A program made the position numbers and the translations under genes. Below are positions 48,665 to 56,680 of a DNA stretch of 56,680 nt, piece by piece. Origin of the DNA: Chloroflexota bacterium (GTDB lineage Bacteria > Chloroflexota > Anaerolineae > Ardenticatenales > JAADHH01); the NCBI GenBank assembly GCA_013151955.1, contig JAADHH010000013.1, forward strand, positions 1 to 56,680. Reading direction: 5' to 3'. Numbering within the stretch: position 1 is the first letter of the stretch; every line of letters begins with the position of its first letter. The notes beneath the pieces are model-generated. The model worked only from the letters and a program-made list of their open reading frames with translations, searched no databases and was not told where the DNA came from.

Positions 48665-48923
48665 GTTCCTCCTCCTTAAGAAGAAATTGGTTTCTCTTGT
48701 CAGACGACGAAAGGAGATACCAAACACCACTCCTTCCATCGCAAACGCAGAACAAGATGCTTCAAAAGCTAAACGACAAAGAACCGATTCTTGCCTCCAC
48801 TGAAAAAAGGTGCTCTGAGACCCCTCCTCGGGCCGATTTTTCGCACCCGAGGACAGGTGCTGGAGCTTTTTTCAGTAGAGTTAATCTTGGTTTTAGGCTA
48901 TCCCCCCTTTCTTTTGCAGACAT
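48665..48923 (-). promoter_or_regulatory. Intergenic region with hairpin between permease and binding-protein genes
   Basis: CACTGAAAAAAG (48798-48809) and CTTTTTTCAGTAG (48866-48878) hold a perfect 10-bp CTGAAAAAAG pair. An inner CCTCGGG/CCCGAGG stem (about 48826-48852) sits inside it. On the minus strand a run of six T follows GAGCACC. It could act as an attenuator or terminator that sets binding-protein expression apart from the permeases. Confidence 0.5.
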
Positions 48924-49838
48924 TCATCCCTTCAGTCCGGAAGAAGCGATTCCTTCGATGAATTGCTTTTGAGCAAAGAAATAGATGATGACGATTGGCA
49001 AAATGGTCAGCGTCGAAGCAGCCATGAGCAGTTGGGTGTCGACTCCCGCATCCGTGATGAAGAAGCTCAACCCCACAGTGATTGGGCGCATAGCCTCGCT
49101 GGACGTGATGATCAGTGGCCAGGTAAACGCGTTCCAACTGCCGAGGAAGGTGAACAAGACCACGGCCACGATTGCCGGCCGGGAAAGGGGCAAGACAATG
49201 CTGGTCAGGAAACGGAAGTGCCCGCAGCCATCCAACACGGCCGCGTCGTGCAGGTCTTCGGGAATTGTGGCAAAGAACTGCCGGAAGAGAAAGATGCTGA
49301 AGACGCTGGCCGTCCAGGGAACAATCATGGCCGCATAGCTATTGTACCAGCCGCTGCTGGCCTGCCCCAGCAACGTATAGCCAAAGAGAGGAAGCGGCGG
49401 CGGGCTGACGTGCAAGAACTGGTAGATTCGGCGCACGATGATGAAGTTCGGGATCATCGTCACTTCAAAAGGAATCATCATCGTGGTCAGGAACAGGATG
49501 AATATAGCATTCTTGCCGAAAAAATCTATTCGTGCAAAGGCATAGCCGGCCAAAATGGACGTAAACAACACCCCCACAATCGTAGACAGGGCGATGAAAA
49601 AGCTATTGAAAAAGTAGCGGGCAAAGGGCGCAGAATTCCAGGCCTCCGCGAAATTGCCGAACCGCGCATGCGCCGGTATCCAGATTCCACGGGCGACCTC
49701 GGAATAGCTTTTGAGGGACGTCGTGAGCATCCAGATAAACGGGAAGATCGCGACAATGACTCCAATGAGCAAGAGCGCGTGAATCCCTACCCTTACCAGG
49801 GGATACGGCCCTTTTTTGGGGGGCTGTTTATCAGACAT
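48924..49838 (-). CDS. Sugar ABC transporter permease (MalG-type)
   Basis: The 304-residue permease begins MSDKQPPKKGPYPLVRVGIH, with about six membrane segments from residue 18. The EAA loop is LHDAAVLDGCGHFRFLTSI with IVLPLSRPAI after it, which contacts the ATPase. It pairs with the MalF-type permease encoded just upstream. ATG 49838 is chosen since AGAGGG lies 7 bases upstream; it overlaps the stop of the upstream gene by 8 bases. No ATPase gene lies in this operon, so a shared MsmX/UgpC-type ATPase elsewhere is likely, as is common for such carbohydrate systems. Confidence 0.93.
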   Translation of the reverse strand: MSDKQPPKKGPYPLVRVGIHALLLIGVIVAIFPFIWMLTTSLKSYSEVARGIWIPAHARFGNFAEAWNSAPFARYFFNSFFIALSTIVGVLFTSILAGYAFARIDFFGKNAIFILFLTTMMIPFEVTMIPNFIIVRRIYQFLHVSPPPLPLFGYTLLGQASSGWYNSYAAMIVPWTASVFSIFLFRQFFATIPEDLHDAAVLDGCGHFRFLTSIVLPLSRPAIVAVVLFTFLGSWNAFTWPLIITSSEAMRPITVGLSFFITDAGVDTQLLMAASTLTILPIVIIYFFAQKQFIEGIASSGLKG

Positions 49839-50850
49839 AGTGAACCCTCTCGCCAATCCACTTGTTCTGGAGCACGGTTAGGGATAGGATGATGGCAAAC
49901 AAGACAAAGGCAATGGCCGAGGCGTAGCCGATATTCACGCGGTTGTAAAACTGATCAAACAGATAAATCGTAGTCGTCGTGGTCGAATGTAACGGCCCCC
50001 CCAACTGGGCACCGGAGCCGGCCGTCATCACATAGATGATGTTGAAAGATTGAAAAGCGCCAATCGTCGAAATGATCAACAGGAAAAAGGTGGTTGGGGA
50101 AAGCAAGGGTAGCGTAATGTAGCGGAATAATTGCCATTGGCCTGCGCCATCAATTCGCGCCGCTTCGTACAATTCTGTGGGGATATTTCCCAAGCCGGCC
50201 AGAAATATCACCACGTCAAAGCCGACGAAGTGCCAAACGGTCACCACCATCACCGCAACCAACGCCAAACTGGGGCCGGCGGCCCATGCCGGCACGTGCA
50301 TGCCCAGCCCGGCGGCCATCATTTTCACGATCCCCCTGGGCTCATTCATCCATCGTTGAGGAGAAAGCCCCACCAGGCTTAGAACCTGGTTTAGCGGCCC
50401 GTGACGGGGATTGAATATCCAAAGCCACACGGCGGCGGCGGCCACGGTTGAAGTGATGTAAGGCAGAAAATAACTGGTTCGATAGAAAGAAAGCCAGCGC
50501 ACCTTTTGGAAGAGAAGATAAGCGAGCAAGAGTGAAATGCCCAGCGTAAAGGGAACTGTCCCCAGAACATAAAAGAGGGTTACTTTCAACGACCCCCAAA
50601 ACCGGGGATCATGAATCGCCTGATCATAATTGGCCACCCCGCGGAACCCAAGGTTTCTTATCCTCCAGCGATGGAGACTGATGTAGAACGCATACAACAC
50701 CGGCAGAAAATGAAATACAGCAAGGACGATCCCGGCCGGGAGAAGATACAGGTAAGCCAGTGCCGTTCGCTTCCAGTACCGCTTACGGGAACCTGTCCAC
50801 AGAGGTTGGGATGTCATTAGACTCGAGTTTTTCTCGTCAGCAGCCGCCAT
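49831..50850 (-). CDS. Sugar ABC transporter permease (MalF-type)
   Basis: The 339-residue permease has about six membrane segments, the first at about 31-55 (ALAYLYLLPAGIVLAVF). The EAA loop is ELYEAARIDGAGQWQLF with YITLPLLSPTTFF. It is the first gene of the transport operon and is divergent from acyP. ATG 50850 follows AGGGGG closely; an in-frame TTG at 50862 and an ATG at 50817 are alternatives. An AACGGTTA direct repeat lies upstream (50872-50888) as a candidate operator. The substrate is unknown but a mono- or oligosaccharide is expected from the family. Confidence 0.92.
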   Translation of the reverse strand: MAAADEKNSSLMTSQPLWTGSRKRYWKRTALAYLYLLPAGIVLAVFHFLPVLYAFYISLHRWRIRNLGFRGVANYDQAIHDPRFWGSLKVTLFYVLGTVPFTLGISLLLAYLLFQKVRWLSFYRTSYFLPYITSTVAAAAVWLWIFNPRHGPLNQVLSLVGLSPQRWMNEPRGIVKMMAAGLGMHVPAWAAGPSLALVAVMVVTVWHFVGFDVVIFLAGLGNIPTELYEAARIDGAGQWQLFRYITLPLLSPTTFFLLIISTIGAFQSFNIIYVMTAGSGAQLGGPLHSTTTTTIYLFDQFYNRVNIGYASAIAFVLFAIILSLTVLQNKWIGERVHYV

Positions 50851-50871
50851 ATACCCCCTCAACGTCTTATC

Positions 50872-50888
50872 TTAACCGTTTAACCGTT
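50872..50888 (-). promoter_or_regulatory. Candidate operator with AACGGTTA direct repeat
   Basis: Read on the minus strand, AACGGTTAAACGGTTAA lies just upstream of the first permease start. LacI-family sites in sugar operons are often AACGGTT-like, so a local repressor site is possible. No LacI gene is in this window. Confidence 0.35.
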
Positions 50889-51077
50889 CGGGAGAAGTGA
50901 AAATGGTATGGCATAGTGCAATCAGCGAATTCATTGCCCGGGCATTCCGTGTTCAGCAATGTTGGGAAACCTCCCACCTTCTTGAGCAGATACCTTCGCC
51001 AAGAAAAAAGGCTTCTACGTGGTTTCGCCACAGCAAAGTCATTATAACAGAAAAGGCTTAGAGGGTCAAAGCACGCA

Positions 51078-51090
51078 CGTTACCGTAACG
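51078..51090. promoter_or_regulatory. Palindrome CGTTACCGTAACG before the acyP promoter
   Basis: A perfect 6-bp inverted repeat around one central C, ending 12 bases before the -35 at 51103. Candidate regulator site; no other copy noticed. Confidence 0.3.
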
Positions 51091-51102
51091 ATTTTCCTTC
51101 TC

Positions 51103-51131
51103 TTGTCCATCTCCTGACTTTGCTGTATAAT
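51103..51131 (+). promoter_or_regulatory. Promoter for acyP, probably leaderless
   Basis: TTGTCC (51103-51108), 17 bases, then a perfect TATAAT (51126-51131). A start 7-8 bases downstream coincides with the ATG at 51139, so the mRNA probably has no leader. Confidence 0.6.
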
Positions 51132-51138
51132 AGCGAAC

Positions 51139-51429
51139 ATGATGGATCCCACGGCCATACAGCAACTACGCGCCATCGTGCATGGTCGCGTTCAGGGCGT
51201 GAGTTTTCGCTATTACACCCAACAGCAAGCCCTGCGACACGGCCTGGTGGGCCATGTACGGAACCTCCCCGATGGCACAGTAGAAGTCGTCGCCGAAGGA
51301 GAGCCGACCGCGCTCCAGGCACTTCTGGTGTGGCTACACAGGGGGCCGCGCATGGCAAGGGTGGATGAGGTGCAAGAATTATGGGGCGAACCAACTGGCC
51401 GGTATCGGCGGTTCGCAGTGAAGCTATAA
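51139..51429 (+). CDS. acyP: Acylphosphatase
   Basis: The 96-residue enzyme hydrolyses acyl phosphates such as acetyl or carbamoyl phosphate. The family motif is [19 protein letters not shown] with catalytic Arg24, then [16 protein letters not shown] with Asn42, and the closing FAVKL. Length is typical (about 90-100). Two adjacent ATG codons (51139, 51142) could start it; no ribosome-binding site is seen, consistent with a leaderless mRNA since TATAAT ends 7 bases before the ATG. The FecR-domain gene overlaps its last 49 bases in another frame. Confidence 0.94.
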   Translation: MMDPTAIQQLRAIVHGRVQGVSFRYYTQQQALRHGLVGHVRNLPDGTVEVVAEGEPTALQALLVWLHRGPRMARVDEVQELWGEPTGRYRRFAVKL

Positions 51430-52676
51430 GCGGAACTGAGTTCGACACGAAGAGCCGCGAGCGCCTGGCCTGGACGATCATGATCAGTGCCTTCGCGGTG
51501 TTCACAGTTTTGTTGATTACGACGCCATTGGCGGTGCGCTGGTATCTGTCGCGCGCTACGTCTCCGCAACAGGCCACGCTGGAGGTAAACTCCGGCACGA
51601 TCCCCGTAATCCAGGTGAAAGGGGCTGCTCCCCTGGCCATCGCCGAAGGCAGCATGAGGAATGACATCAAGGAAGGGGCCGAAATTCGCACCGATACTTC
51701 ATCTCAGGCCTTCCTCACGCTATTCAACCACAGCACGGTCGTAATCTTCCCGAATACGGTTTTGCGGTTGCGTCGTATGCGTGCCCCCCGTTTTTCCATG
51801 AGCAAACGCCCCCAGGAAGTGTCGCTGGAAATATTGGAGGGTCGTGTACGCATTGGCGTGGCGCCGGCTGTGGCCCGCCCCACGAATACGACGATTCTCA
51901 CGCCGCACGGAGAGGCGACTTTGCAGGATGGCAGCTACGCCGTGGAAGTTACGGGCGAGGAAACCCAACTGGTCGTTCGTACGGGAGAATCCCTGGTGCA
52001 AGCGGGCGGCAAGGGAATATTGCTGAGCCAAGGGGAACGGGCCATCCTTCTCGATGGTCGCTCTCCAGAGGGACCCCTGCCCGCCGCGCGCAACCTGGTT
52101 ACAAATGGGGATTTTGGGGCGGCGGCTTCCGGCATGACTCAAACGCTGACCGAAGGGGAGTTGGTCCCCCCTTGGCGAGTCTATAACGACCAGGGGGGGG
52201 ACGAGGGCGAAGTCGACGGCACTGCATCGTTGGTTTCTGTGGGAGACCGCTTTGCTGTGCGTTTCTTCCGCTCAAATAGCAAGAACAATCACGGGGAAAC
52301 AGGCATCATCCAGGAAATCGACAAAGATATCTCCGATTATCTCTCCATCAAGTTACGAGCAGACATCAAACTCAGCTACCAGAGTCTTTCCGGGGGAGGA
52401 AACCAGAGTTCTGAGTATCCGGTCATCATTCGAATCAACTACAAAGACGTGTACGGGAACGACAATTCCTGGACGCATGGGTTTTATTATCAAAACGTGG
52501 CCGGAAAACCGACCCAGCATGGGCAGCGCATTCCGCCGAATGTCTGGTATTCGTACGAAGAACCAAATCTGAAGGAAAAACTATCGAACCCCAAGACGAT
52601 CACCTCTATCCAGATTTATGCCTCTGGCTGGGATTACGATAGCCAGGTCTCCGAAGTGGGCATCATCGCCGAGTAA
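51381..52676 (+). CDS. Membrane-anchored FecR-domain protein with carbohydrate-binding-like region
   Basis: The 431-residue protein has one membrane segment at about 31-52 ([17 protein letters not shown]). A FecR-like region follows (about 80-215, with [33 protein letters not shown] and [17 protein letters not shown]). A C-terminal region (about 235-431) begins [14 protein letters not shown] and includes the [12 protein letters not shown] and [13 protein letters not shown] strands, as in family 4/9-type carbohydrate-binding modules. The start at ATG 51381 is inside acyP (49-base overlap), supported by GAGGTG 8 bases upstream. A later start at residue 34 would remove part of the membrane segment. 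It converges on the GT-C gene at 52682. Confidence 0.75.
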   Translation: MGRTNWPVSAVRSEAISGTEFDTKSRERLAWTIMISAFAVFTVLLITTPLAVRWYLSRATSPQQATLEVNSGTIPVIQVKGAAPLAIAEGSMRNDIKEGAEIRTDTSSQAFLTLFNHSTVVIFPNTVLRLRRMRAPRFSMSKRPQEVSLEILEGRVRIGVAPAVARPTNTTILTPHGEATLQDGSYAVEVTGEETQLVVRTGESLVQAGGKGILLSQGERAILLDGRSPEGPLPAARNLVTNGDFGAAASGMTQTLTEGELVPPWRVYNDQGGDEGEVDGTASLVSVGDRFAVRFFRSNSKNNHGETGIIQEIDKDISDYLSIKLRADIKLSYQSLSGGGNQSSEYPVIIRINYKDVYGNDNSWTHGFYYQNVAGKPTQHGQRIPPNVWYSYEEPNLKEKLSNPKTITSIQIYASGWDYDSQVSEVGIIAE

Positions 52677-52681
52677 CCCCG

Positions 52682-54277
52682 CTAACGCGAACGAAAGACC
52701 AACGCCCCCTGATCTTCGTGTACTTGTTCCATGCGTTGCGCAACGCGGTTCAAGAAAGCAGGTGAGTACTTTTCCTTTAAGCGCCGCCGGTCCACGACAA
52801 ACCATACCACGGGCGTGTTATCCAGCACCGCGTCGAGCTGCTCTGGAGAAGTGAGCAGGGGCGTTAGATTCCACCCGCCAACCCACCGGCCCTGCGCGTC
52901 CTGCAAGGCGTATCCTTCGAAGCCCTTTTCCACCGCCACGTAATCGCAGCCGCCCAGGACGAAGGCACAGGCCGGCGCGTTGATGGTGAGCACCACGTCG
53001 CCAGGTTGCCGCTGACCGGCCAGCCAGCGAAACGCCCCGCCATACCCCCACACGGCTGTTTGGGGAGCGCGTTGGGCCGCCGGCAAGTAGAGCGCCACAG
53101 TCGCGGCGACCAGCAGCGCCAGCACAAGCGCCTGCGCGCCCGAAGCCGACCGCGTCACCCAGCCGGCCGCTCTTGTGGCCAGCGACGAAACGATAAGGTA
53201 GAAGATGGGCAGGAGCATAAAGAGGAATCGGGGGCTTTTCCAGGTGTGGCCCACGAAGACAAACATCTCCAGCATGACACCGAGCATGACCAGGTAGCCG
53301 TAGGCCAGCGCGGGATCGTTCTTCCAAATGTCCCGGTGGCGCAAGGCTTTTGCGCTATACCAAAGCAGGCCGATCAGAAACAGCGCTGTGAGCGGGGCGA
53401 AGGGCCGCTGCATGTAGGGAGCCAGTATCTTGATCGTGCCCGAGCCATCGAGGGCCGGTTGGAATGTGGGACGATGGCGCGTGACGAACTCGAACGGGGC
53501 CACCATGGTCATCGCCGGCAAACCGATGCGGTCCAGTTTCCATACGACCCCCACGCTGGCTCCGGCCAGGGCGAAGGGCAGGGCCACGCGCCAACGCAGC
53601 GTTTCGCGCAGACCTCTGCGCCACAGCACCAGCAGGCCCATCACCGGCAAGAGCAAGGCCGTTATCCCCTGGTTGAACAGTGCGCCGGCATAAGCCAACG
53701 CGAAGCCCAGCCGGTATTTCAGGGAAGAAGGGGGGGATTGCGCACCGTTCACTTTGCCGGGGACCATGTCGCTGCGATACAGGGCGTAGAACGCCAGCAG
53801 CACACACAATTGCTGGAAGGCATACATGCGGGCTCGCCCGCCCCACAGAATCGCGTCAGGGTCCATGGCGAGCAGCAGCGTGGCCAGCAGGGCCGCCCGC
53901 CAACCAAACATCTTCCGCCCAACCTGCCACAAGACGGGGAGCGTAAGCAGGCTGAGCAGCAAGCCGGGCAGCCGCGCCACGGTCTCCGAATGGCCCAGCA
54001 AGGCCAGTGCTCCGGCAACCAGGTACGAATGGGCGATGCCGTGCGTGTAGATATTGCCCGAAGCCAACAGCGGATAGCCGTGCGCCAGAATCTTCATCGC
54101 CGCCCAGATGGTGATGTATTCATCCACGAAGAGGTTGACGTTTGCTACGACCTGCGTGCGCCAAAATGCGCCGGCAATGAAGATTGCCAGAAGAATCACC
54201 GCAACGACAAGGGTTTGTCCTTGCGGAGGAAAAACGTCGCCGGCTGTTGGGTTTTTGTTATCCACGGGCGCGGTCAA
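52682..54277 (-). CDS. GT39-like membrane glycosyltransferase
   Basis: The 531-residue polytopic protein has TM1 at about 23-39 and Asp52-Glu53 in NVNLFVDEYITIW. AHSYLVAGALALLGHSETVARL and DPDAILWGGRARMYAFQQL follow, matching GT39-like GT-C enzymes. A soluble end (about 420-531) has KEKYSPAFLNRVAQRMEQV. The start is TTG 54277, overlapping the upstream protease stop as TTGA; GTG 54265 is an alternative and no clear ribosome-binding site is visible. It is thus probably coupled to the secreted protease gene, an odd pairing that may mean glycosylation of the protease. That link is inference. Confidence 0.8.
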   Translation of the reverse strand: MTAPVDNKNPTAGDVFPPQGQTLVVAVILLAIFIAGAFWRTQVVANVNLFVDEYITIWAAMKILAHGYPLLASGNIYTHGIAHSYLVAGALALLGHSETVARLPGLLLSLLTLPVLWQVGRKMFGWRAALLATLLLAMDPDAILWGGRARMYAFQQLCVLLAFYALYRSDMVPGKVNGAQSPPSSLKYRLGFALAYAGALFNQGITALLLPVMGLLVLWRRGLRETLRWRVALPFALAGASVGVVWKLDRIGLPAMTMVAPFEFVTRHRPTFQPALDGSGTIKILAPYMQRPFAPLTALFLIGLLWYSAKALRHRDIWKNDPALAYGYLVMLGVMLEMFVFVGHTWKSPRFLFMLLPIFYLIVSSLATRAAGWVTRSASGAQALVLALLVAATVALYLPAAQRAPQTAVWGYGGAFRWLAGQRQPGDVVLTINAPACAFVLGGCDYVAVEKGFEGYALQDAQGRWVGGWNLTPLLTSPEQLDAVLDNTPVVWFVVDRRRLKEKYSPAFLNRVAQRMEQVHEDQGALVFRSR

Positions 54278-56298
54278 AAGTCTTGCTTAAATATCGGGAT
54301 GAACCGGTACAGCAGGTTTTGGACATAAGAAAGCGTGGCCGTGACGACCCGGGGACTGCCTTGCGCGCCGGGCGTATCGCTGGATATCGTCAGGGTGGCT
54401 GTGTAGAGGCCGGTCTGCGTGATCTGGTCGACGAGTACGAAGGTGGTGACCGTCACCGGTGTGCCGCTGGCCACGGTGCCGGAGGGTGGCGATAGGGCCA
54501 GCCAGGATGAACCGGTGCCGGCTTGCCAGTGCAGCGAATCGCTGCCGACGTTAGATATTGTAAACAGGGCATTTCTGGGAGCCGTGACCGTGTCGCTGAG
54601 AAAGATGAGCGCAGTTGGGGAGACGGCCAGCACCGGCGCTACCACCCGATCAACGTCCTGGTACTGATTGTTCCACGCGGAAGCATCCGCCCCCTGCGAG
54701 CCATCATTGCCGATGCTTACGGAGTTCGTGACCATCGTTCCGCGGGAAACGGTGAGGGGCACACTGGCGATGAACGTGGCTGTGCCGGAACTATTGGGCG
54801 GCATATCTCCAAAAGCCAAGTGCCACTGTCCATTCCCCAGGCTGGCGAAGGCGGGATTGCTGCTCTGGTAATCGAGCGGGGCCCACAACGTTTCGGTGAT
54901 TTGCACGTTCGTGGCGGTGATAAACCCGCTGTTCGTGAAGTGGAGGGTGTAGGTCAGCCTTTCACCGACGCGGGCGATAGAACGGCCATCATCTTTTGTT
55001 ACGGTCAAATCCAACGGAGCGGCGCGCTGTACCGCACGGAAAGCGTTGAGGCGGCCCCAGCCCAGGTAGGTATCCCAGCCTGGATTGGTGGCGTTGTTTA
55101 CGTCGTCGGCTGTGGCTTCCAGCAAGGCTTGAATCTGATCGTTGGTGTCGTCGGGCCGCAGGGACCAAACCAAGGTAGCCACCCCCGAAACAAAGGGCGT
55201 GGCCTGTGATGTGCCACTGAGGTACGCATAGAGTCCACCGGTCCAGGTACTCCAGATGCTCGTACCCGGAGCGCCTATATCCACATACGATTGTATCTCC
55301 GAGAAGCTTGCTCGTTGGTCGGTTTGTGTTGTCGCGGCCACGGCCATCGTCTGCGTATAGGCTGCGGGATAGAGTGCAGGGTTATATGTGCTGCATCCGT
55401 TATAGCTATAAGTGAGTGGGTCTCCACAGTTTCCGGCCGCTGCTACCGACAATACGCCGGCACGATGGGCGAAATCCAACGCGTCGTGCAGTACCGGCAC
55501 GTCCTCTTCGCCGGCCAGACTCAGGTTGATCACGTCGGCACCATGTCCGGTAGCCCAGAGTACCCCCTGTGCCACGTCCCACTCTGTGCCATATCCGTCA
55601 TAGGCCAAGACTTTGATGGGCATGATGTTTGCCAGCCAGGAAACGCCGGCCACGCCTCTGCCGTTGTTCGTTGCGGCGCCGGCCACACCGGCCACGTGCG
55701 TGCCATGTCCGTGATCGTCGTAGGGACTGGTTGTTCCGGTAACGAACGTCGCTCCCGCCACCAGCTTGGGGGTGAGGTCCAGGTGGCCCAGGTCTACGCC
55801 TGTGTCCACGATAGCAATGGTAAACTCCGCAGTGCCGGTGGTTACATCCCAAGCGTGGGGAGCCTGAATTTGGGTCAGTCCCCACTGCGATGGGTAGAAC
55901 CCGTCGTCTGGAATGGTATCTGCGATGTGCAGCAGATGATCAACGCCGGCGTAGGCCACCCGCCTATCGGCACGCATCCTGCGCACGAACTGCTTCTCCT
56001 GGCCGGCGGGAACGGACAACCGCCAGTACCCCAGCGATTCTATCCGGCCCATGGGTTGCAGACCAACGGAGGAGAGGAGTGCGGCACGGTCTGCGCTCGA
56101 TGTTTGACGGGCCATGCGTATCACAATCTCCCCCGGAGCATAAGTGCGGGGCAGGTCTTGTTTGGGACCGGCCGCATGGGCAACGTTGCGGTGTGCTTCA
56201 TACGTGGTCTGGAGGAATACAAGGAGGAATATCATACTCGCGGGAGCCAGGAAAGCGAGCAGAGCCGTGAGCCATTTTTGTAACGATTGTCGTTTCAT
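54274..56298 (-). CDS. Secreted subtilase (S8) with DUF11 and BACON-like domains
   Basis: The 674-residue protein has an N-terminal hydrophobic signal (about 12-32: LLAFLAPASMIFLLVFLQ) and an inhibitor-I9-like propeptide (about 45-105). The subtilase domain (about 125-400) carries the full triad: Asp165 in AIVDTG, His198 in HGHGTH and Ser364 in SGTSQATP. A DUF11-like repeat follows (about 425-545: LTYTLHFTNSGFITATNV), then a BACON-like domain (about 560-650: FTISNVGSDSLHW). The chain ends LYRFIPIFKQDF, a hydrophobic motif reminiscent of C-terminal tails seen in secreted Chloroflexota proteins. ATG 56298 is preferred; TTG 56304 is closer to GGGAG. It should be an exported serine protease. The GT-C gene overlaps its stop. 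Confidence 0.92.
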   Translation of the reverse strand: MKRQSLQKWLTALLAFLAPASMIFLLVFLQTTYEAHRNVAHAAGPKQDLPRTYAPGEIVIRMARQTSSADRAALLSSVGLQPMGRIESLGYWRLSVPAGQEKQFVRRMRADRRVAYAGVDHLLHIADTIPDDGFYPSQWGLTQIQAPHAWDVTTGTAEFTIAIVDTGVDLGHLDLTPKLVAGATFVTGTTSPYDDHGHGTHVAGVAGAATNNGRGVAGVSWLANIMPIKVLAYDGYGTEWDVAQGVLWATGHGADVINLSLAGEEDVPVLHDALDFAHRAGVLSVAAAGNCGDPLTYSYNGCSTYNPALYPAAYTQTMAVAATTQTDQRASFSEIQSYVDIGAPGTSIWSTWTGGLYAYLSGTSQATPFVSGVATLVWSLRPDDTNDQIQALLEATADDVNNATNPGWDTYLGWGRLNAFRAVQRAAPLDLTVTKDDGRSIARVGERLTYTLHFTNSGFITATNVQITETLWAPLDYQSSNPAFASLGNGQWHLAFGDMPPNSSGTATFIASVPLTVSRGTMVTNSVSIGNDGSQGADASAWNNQYQDVDRVVAPVLAVSPTALIFLSDTVTAPRNALFTISNVGSDSLHWQAGTGSSWLALSPPSGTVASGTPVTVTTFVLVDQITQTGLYTATLTISSDTPGAQGSPRVVTATLSYVQNLLYRFIPIFKQDF

Positions 56299-56343
56299 AG
56301 TCAACGTACTCCCGAATCATAGGGGTGAGCAAAGCGTATCTGC

Positions 56344-56680
56344 TCATGGGTTTACGGGCGTGCCGTTCTGTGCAGGCGGGGTTTCTGCTTGCACTCCCGG
56401 CGTGTCGGCGGGTGGGACGGTCGTATCGGTCGGTGGGACGGTCGTATCGGTGGGCGGTACGACCGTATCGGTTGGCTGTGGCGTGTTAGTCGGCTGCGGC
56501 GCAGTGGTGCTGGTCGGCACGGGCGTATCGGTCGGTGGTACCGGTGTATCGGTGGGCGGCACGGGCGTGTCGGTCGGTGGGACGGGCGTATCGGTCGGCG
56601 GCACCGGTGTGTCGGTGGGTGGGACGGGCGTGTCGGTGGGCGGCACCGGTGTTGCTGTCGGGCTGTGCGTCGCCGTGGGG
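56344..56680 (-). CDS. 3' end of a gene with Pro/Thr tandem-repeat tail (partial)
   Basis: The frame runs to the window edge, reading [12 protein letters not shown], then six perfect heptads PPTDTPV, then [19 protein letters not shown] and degenerate heptads [21 protein letters not shown], and ends GTPVNP. This is a flexible, probably extracellular linker or C-terminal tail, often O-glycosylated in similar proteins. The start and main domain lie beyond 56680, so no function can be given. A GTG at 56646 would be in frame but is almost certainly internal. The protease gene begins 45 bases below the stop. Confidence 0.7.
   Translation of the reverse strand, partial: PTATHSPTATPVPPTDTPVPPTDTPVPPTDTPVPPTDTPVPPTDTPVPPTDTPVPTSTTAPQPTNTPQPTDTVVPPTDTTVPPTDTTVPPADTPGVQAETPPAQNGTPVNP
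56518..56643 (-). repeat. 21-bp tandem repeat, six units
   Basis: Six 21-base units encode PPTDTPV without gaps; synonymous differences occur among units (CCG/CCA/CCC, ACG/ACA), so they are not freshly copied. Copy number could change by slippage without a frameshift. Confidence 0.75.

Noticed and set aside
1..56680. tRNA and rRNA genes
   Set aside because: Scanning for T-arm motifs such as GGTTCGAATCC and for rRNA signature stretches found none; a computed tRNA scan would settle it.

Overview
The window looks like chromosomal DNA of a Chloroflexota bacterium, probably of the Anaerolineae/Caldilineae/Ardenticatenia type. This is inferred from the GC-rich coding sequence, proteins with long Pro/Thr linkers, the abundance of GT-C membrane glycosyltransferases, a fused transaldolase/phosphoglucose isomerase, and many short palindromic intergenic repeats. 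I could run no database search, so the taxonomy is tentative. No tRNA, rRNA, CRISPR array or intact transposase gene was seen.

Layout. 0-4 kb: a GT-C-like membrane protein, a two-TM protein with a secreted domain, a Maf pyrophosphatase and an HD-domain hydrolase. 4-13 kb (+ strand): a class III nucleotidyl cyclase fused to a STAND-like ATPase/TPR sensor overlaps a gene for a cyclic-nucleotide-binding patatin phospholipase; then come an OmpR-type two-component pair and a GH99-like lipoprotein. 13-35 kb (- strand): a long glycan-assembly block. It is read from wzz-cpsD-cpsB-rmlA-rmlB through GT-C transferases, two DPM1-like GT2 enzymes, a nucleotidyltransferase, a polysaccharide deacetylase, GT87 and DUF2304 proteins, to three more GT-C/radical SAM genes. 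35-42 kb (- strand): tal-pgi, a nucleotidyltransferase, an MBL hydrolase, a histidine phosphatase, an EamA transporter and a cupin. 42-46 kb: dnaA with a DnaA-box-rich intergenic region (probable oriC), then selA. 46-51 kb (- strand): apt and a sugar ABC transporter without its ATPase. 51-56.7 kb: acylphosphatase, a FecR-domain protein, another GT-C protein, a subtilase with DUF11 and BACON-like modules, and the 3' end of a gene with a 21-bp tandem repeat.

How the parts may work together. The glycan block supplies activated sugars (RmlA, RmlB and two other nucleotidyltransferases), polyprenyl-phosphate sugars (the DPM1-like enzymes) and many lipid-linked-sugar-dependent GT-C transferases. Wzz/CpsD/CpsB suggest regulated exopolysaccharide export, but no flippase, polymerase or priming transferase lies in the window. 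The cyclase and the cNMP-patatin overlap by 8 nt and read as a signal maker and a signal-gated phospholipase; a divergent HD phosphohydrolase could be an off-switch. I consider this the best candidate for an undescribed system.

Intergenic regions carry several repeat families. One (about 130-150 bp; full copies at 9.5, 30.4 and 46.5 kb) has a 42-bp core that is inverted relative to its arms in one copy. A second (about 130 bp; copies at 23.6 and 42.5 kb) has perfect 15-bp inverted repeats, and one copy is flanked by a 31-bp direct duplication. A third is a GTAGGGG...CCCCTAC palindrome group. Several genes have ends or internal segments built from such repeats.
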